NCBI GenBank assembly: GCA_002085285.1
Contig: NATK01000048.1
Span: 1-9,574 of the forward strand
DNA from: Candidatus Latescibacteria bacterium 4484_7
GTDB taxonomy: Bacteria > Krumholzibacteriota > Krumholzibacteriia > Krumholzibacteriales > Krumholzibacteriaceae
DNA: 9,574 nucleotides
Direction: 5' to 3'
In this document: piece by piece, positions 7,667-9,574 of the stretch
Layout of the letters: each line of letters opens with the position of its first letter
Numbering within the stretch: the stretch's first letter is position 1
Notes under the pieces: model-generated
What the model saw: the letters and a program-made list of their open reading frames with translations, nothing else
Told to the model about the DNA's origin: nothing
Databases searched by the model: none
Made by a program: the position numbers and the translations under genes

Positions 7667-7939
7667 TTGAAGGCGCTTCATATCATCGTGCACGGTGTGG
7701 TACAGGGAGTGGGCTTTCGGTATTTTACTCTCGATGTCGCCAGAGAGCTCGGTCTCGAAGGCTACGTGAAGAACAAGCCAGACGGAAGCGTCGAGATTGA
7801 GGCACAGGGGGAGGATTGGGCGTTGAACGAGCTTTTGAGCACAGTGAGGGTCGGACCGAGGTCGGCGCACGTAAGCGGGGTGGAGGTGAGAGAAATCGAG
7901 CCTCGCGAGGATTTCGAGGGGTTCAGCATAAGGTTTTGA
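7667..7939 (+). CDS. acyP: Acylphosphatase
   Basis: This 90-residue protein has the normal family length and both family signatures. The first, VHGVVQGVGFRYF (8-20), forms the phosphate-binding loop with catalytic Arg18. The second, GYVKNKPDGSVEIEAQG (32-48), supplies the catalytic Asn36. The enzyme hydrolyses carboxyl-phosphate bonds of small acyl phosphates such as carbamoyl or 1,3-bisphosphoglycerate-type substrates in the cytoplasm; its physiological substrate in bacteria is not settled. The start is TTG, set by an excellent AGGAGGG site. The stop TGA (7937-7939) is 3 nt from the ATG of the amidotransferase gene, so the two are almost certainly co-transcribed and probably translationally coupled. 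Function in the same pathway is possible but not shown by the sequence. Confidence 0.96.
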   Translation: MKALHIIVHGVVQGVGFRYFTLDVARELGLEGYVKNKPDGSVEIEAQGEDWALNELLSTVRVGPRSAHVSGVEVREIEPREDFEGFSIRF

Positions 7940-7942
7940 GTG

Positions 7943-8686
7943 ATGAAGCCGACGATACATTTGATAGATGTCACAGACTTCGAGCTTCCCGACGGAACGA
8001 AGAGCTCCGACTGGTTCGAAGGCGCCTTCAAGAAGCTCGGAATCGATGCGGAGTTCGAGCTCGAGGTATATGACGGCACAGAGACTATTTTTCCCGAGCT
8101 GAACGAGCTATCGGATTGCGGACACGGGATCATCGTGTCGGGCAGCTCCGGTGCCGTATTTGAGGAGAAGCCGTGGATACCGCCGCTTCTCCAATTTTTG
8201 AAAGATGCACATTCGAGGAATATATGGATGCTGGGGGTTTGTTTCGGACATCACGCATTGGCCGAGGCGCTCGGAGGGAAGGTGGAGGCGAACCCGAGGG
8301 GCAGAGAGATGGGAACGACAACGGTGTATCTTACCGATGAAGGGTTGTCCGATCCGATACTCGAGGGGTTCGGGCAGCCGGAATTCGTCAATCTCACACA
8401 CAAGACTCAAGTAACAAGGTTGCCGGACGGAGCGGTGCGGCTTGCGTTCAACCAGATGACGCCGGTGCAGGCGTTCAGGCTTAACAGATCGATTGGGGTT
8501 CAGTTCCACCCCGAGATCACCCCCGTGCAGCTTCGTCAATTGGCGGAGATGTTCAAGAGCGTGTTGATAAGGAAGGAAAGATTTCTGGACGATGAAGAGC
8601 ACCTCAGAGATTTTTTCCTGACATTTCGAGAGACTCCCGCATCGATGAACGTATTGGCGAACTTTGTTCGCCTGATTGCCCATTGA
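7943..8686 (+). CDS. Class I glutamine amidotransferase-like protein (GMP synthase-type GATase1 domain)
   Basis: A stand-alone GATase1 domain of 247 residues when counted from ATG 7943; a GTG codon directly before it (7940) is an alternative start, and a TAAGG sits 9 nt upstream of the ATG. Motifs in order: GIIVSGSSGAVFEEKPWI (63-80), the oxyanion/hinge region; MLGVCFGHHALAEALGG (97-113) with nucleophile Cys100; and GVQFHPEITP (185-194) with His189 and Glu191. The Cys-His-Glu triad is intact, so glutaminase activity is likely. The usual Gln after CFGH is His here. No synthetase domain is fused or nearby, so the amide acceptor is unknown; this subfamily is commonly annotated only as GMP-synthase-like, and some members hydrolyse gamma-glutamyl compounds instead. 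The final ~40 residues (LDDEEHLRDFFLTF...) are a helical extension. The 3' end overlaps the convergent sugar transferase by 83 nt. Confidence 0.9.
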   Translation: MKPTIHLIDVTDFELPDGTKSSDWFEGAFKKLGIDAEFELEVYDGTETIFPELNELSDCGHGIIVSGSSGAVFEEKPWIPPLLQFLKDAHSRNIWMLGVCFGHHALAEALGGKVEANPRGREMGTTTVYLTDEGLSDPILEGFGQPEFVNLTHKTQVTRLPDGAVRLAFNQMTPVQAFRLNRSIGVQFHPEITPVQLRQLAEMFKSVLIRKERFLDDEEHLRDFFLTFRETPASMNVLANFVRLIAH

Positions 8687-9308
8687 CATCGGCCTTGAGC
8701 AGGTACTTTTCCCTTTCCCCGTACAATCCTTCGGGAACGAAAATCCTTGGGATAGTAAGGATGATTATCTTGAGGTTCAAAGCGAGGCTTCTATGTTTTA
8801 TGTACCATATGTCTTTTTCGATTCGTTCCGGCCATGAGAGTGAATTTCGTCCGTTGATCTGTGCCCAACCAGTGATGCCGGGCCTGACGAGGAGTCTCAT
8901 TCTCTGTCGAGCGGTGTATTCGGCCACCTGAAAGGCCATAGCCGGCCTCGGCCCGACGAGGCTCATTTCTCCCTTTAATACGTTGATCAGTTGAGGGAAC
9001 TCGTCGATGCTCCATTTTCGCATGAAGCGTCCCACGCGGGTGATCCTGTGATCGTTCTCGCCGTCTATATAGAGCCCCGAGCCCTTCTTCTCGGCGTCTA
9101 CGATCATCGATCTGAACTTTATTATCCTGAAAAGCTTCCCCATGTGCCCGACACGTTCCTGAATAAAGAAAACGGGGCCGCCGTCCTCCAGCTTGATCGC
9201 TATCGAGACGACGAAGAAAAGGGGTGACAAAGAGATCAAAAGGAGAGTGCTCATCGAGAGATCTAATGCTCTGATTAACCATTCTTTACCTGGATCGATG
9301 AATGTCAT
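8604..9308 (-). CDS. Bacterial sugar transferase (monotopic polyprenyl-phosphate phosphoglycosyl transferase, PglC/WcaJ C-domain type)
   Basis: The 234 residues form a compact initiating transferase of exopolysaccharide, capsule, O-antigen or glycoprotein synthesis: it moves a sugar-1-phosphate from a UDP-sugar onto undecaprenyl phosphate at the inner membrane. One re-entrant hydrophobic helix lies at ~16-40. Then come PVFFIQERVG (45-54), FRIIKFRSMIVDAE (60-73), the SIDEFPQLINVLKGE block (100-114) with the catalytic Asp102-Glu103 dyad, MSLVGPRP (115-122) and RPGITGWAQINGRN (142-155). The long N-terminal WcaJ-type membrane region is absent, as in PglC-like enzymes. The sugar specificity cannot be read. 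ATG 9308 has AAGGTG (9316-9321) 7 nt upstream, a good site. The last ~27 residues are polar, lie beyond the family core and are encoded antisense to the amidotransferase gene, so they may be a read-on extension. No confident promoter was found upstream. Confidence 0.93.
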   Translation of the reverse strand: MTFIDPGKEWLIRALDLSMSTLLLISLSPLFFVVSIAIKLEDGGPVFFIQERVGHMGKLFRIIKFRSMIVDAEKKGSGLYIDGENDHRITRVGRFMRKWSIDEFPQLINVLKGEMSLVGPRPAMAFQVAEYTARQRMRLLVRPGITGWAQINGRNSLSWPERIEKDIWYIKHRSLALNLKIIILTIPRIFVPEGLYGEREKYLLKADVNGQSGEQSSPIRSSMRESLEMSGKNL

Positions 9309-9315
9309 TTCTACG

Positions 9316-9321
9316 CACCTT
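9316..9321 (-). promoter_or_regulatory. Ribosome-binding site of the sugar transferase
   Basis: On the - strand AAGGTG lies 7 nt before ATG 9308, supporting this start over later in-frame codons. Confidence 0.65.
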
Positions 9322-9424
9322 TCCGTGGTACCTCTTCTGTCATCAACACCGTTTTCGTAGATGATACATTACACTATTCGTCGATTGATGCTTTTTCCCT
9401 TAGCAAAATCTTGATCTTTCAAAG

Positions 9425-9440
9425 GGAACTTTAACGTTCC
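9425..9440. promoter_or_regulatory. 16-bp near-palindrome in the divergent region, possible operator
   Basis: GGAACTTTAACGTTCC matches its reverse complement at 14 of 16 positions, with 5-bp perfect arms GGAAC/GTTCC. It is followed directly by TGATA-TG-TATCA (9441-9452), a second inverted repeat. Both lie between the - strand sugar transferase and whatever is transcribed rightward. The 6-nt spacing between GAAC and GTTC does not fit the Gram-positive LexA box, which needs 4. Confidence 0.4.
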
Positions 9441-9452
9441 TGATATGTATCA

Positions 9453-9563
9453 ATGAAAAAAAGCGACGGTTCCCCGGGGCTCATGAGCCGGTTTTTCGTT
9501 CTGTGGTCAATATTTCTATTGACCTGTTTGCTCCAGTTTTTCCATGATACCGGTATAAGGTGA
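9453..9563 (+). CDS. Possible 36-residue single-span membrane peptide or leader ORF
   Basis: An ATG at 9453 opens a frame of 36 codons ending in TGA at 9561-9563. The product has a short polar N-terminus (MKKSDGSPGLMSR), a 17-residue hydrophobic stretch (FFVLWSIFLLTCLLQFF) and a short polar end, the look of a small membrane protein or a signal peptide. I see no Shine-Dalgarno sequence before the ATG. Its stop overlaps a strong AGGTGATC ribosome-binding sequence, the arrangement expected of a translationally coupled leader. It contains several inverted repeats, so the segment may instead be an untranslated regulatory leader. No family is recognised. Confidence 0.3.
   Translation: MKKSDGSPGLMSRFFVLWSIFLLTCLLQFFHDTGIR
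9505..9524 (+). other. Perfect 8-bp stem hairpin with TTTC loop
   Basis: GGTCAATA (9505-9512) pairs with TATTGACC (9517-9524) across a 4-nt loop. It lies inside the putative small ORF, 35 nt before the ribosome-binding site at the edge. The T-run that follows (9535-9541) is 10 nt away, so it is not a standard intrinsic terminator. It could be a leader RNA structure or a protein-binding site. Confidence 0.5.
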
Positions 9564-9565
9564 TC
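9558..9565 (+). promoter_or_regulatory. Strong Shine-Dalgarno sequence for a gene starting at or beyond the right edge
   Basis: AGGTGATC is an 8-base perfect complement to the conserved 3' end of 16S rRNA. No ATG, GTG or TTG follows within the window at suitable spacing, so the coding start is probably just past 9574; a GTG at 9560 overlapping the motif is the only internal candidate. Confidence 0.5.
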
Positions 9566-9574
9566 ATCAATAAA

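Noticed and set aside
9425..9440. LexA (SOS) box of the Gram-positive type
   Set aside because: GAAC and GTTC are separated by 6 nt rather than the required 4.
9478..9496. Intrinsic terminator (GGCTCATGAGCC then GGTTTTT)
   Set aside because: With a realistic 4-nt loop the stem is only four pairs, and no + strand gene upstream needs it; it is reported only as part of the palindrome cluster.
1..9574. CRISPR array, tRNA/rRNA, transposase or phage genes
   Set aside because: No regularly spaced repeats, no RNA gene signatures and no mobile-element proteins were seen on either strand; the only tandem repeat has two adjoining copies with no spacer.

Overview
The window looks like a piece of a free-living bacterial genome of moderate GC, most likely from the FCB superphylum or a nearby uncultured lineage. 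This is an inference from three things: a large secreted gingipain-type (C25) peptidase ending in a FlgD-like/type A sorting tail, a secreted-type family protein seen often in environmental Bacteroidota-like metagenomes, and an APC permease fused to a PTS-EIIA-like domain. No rRNA, tRNA, phage, transposase or CRISPR signal is visible. TTG and GTG starts are common here (TTG for the permease and acylphosphatase; GTG is possible for several others).

Left part (1-3680, all +): the 3' end of a cation:proton antiporter with a regulatory CBS pair, cut by the window edge; then an uncharacterised SGNH-like protein gene whose 5' end is unusual (no signal peptide, a 47-bp tandem duplication and no clear ribosome-binding site); then a 611-residue amino-acid permease carrying a C-terminal EIIA-like domain.

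Middle (3689-7363, -): a ~1220-residue secreted C25 cysteine peptidase convergent with the permease, only 8 nt apart. It has its own good sigma-70-type promoter, with a palindrome abutting the -35 box. The 303-nt gap to its right is a divergent promoter region.

Right part: acylphosphatase (acyP) and a class I glutamine amidotransferase-like protein form a tight two-gene + strand operon. The second gene overlaps tail-to-tail by 83 nt with a - strand bacterial sugar transferase (initiating phosphoglycosyl transferase), which suggests a polysaccharide locus continuing beyond the right edge. The last ~150 nt are rich in palindromes and hairpins and hold a possible 36-residue membrane-type ORF ending at a strong Shine-Dalgarno sequence for a gene that would begin just outside the window.

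I see no clear candidate for a completely new system. The most unusual items are the palindrome-rich leader at the right end, the duplicated and possibly decayed 5' end of the SGNH-like gene, the permease-EIIA fusion, and the 83-nt convergent coding overlap.
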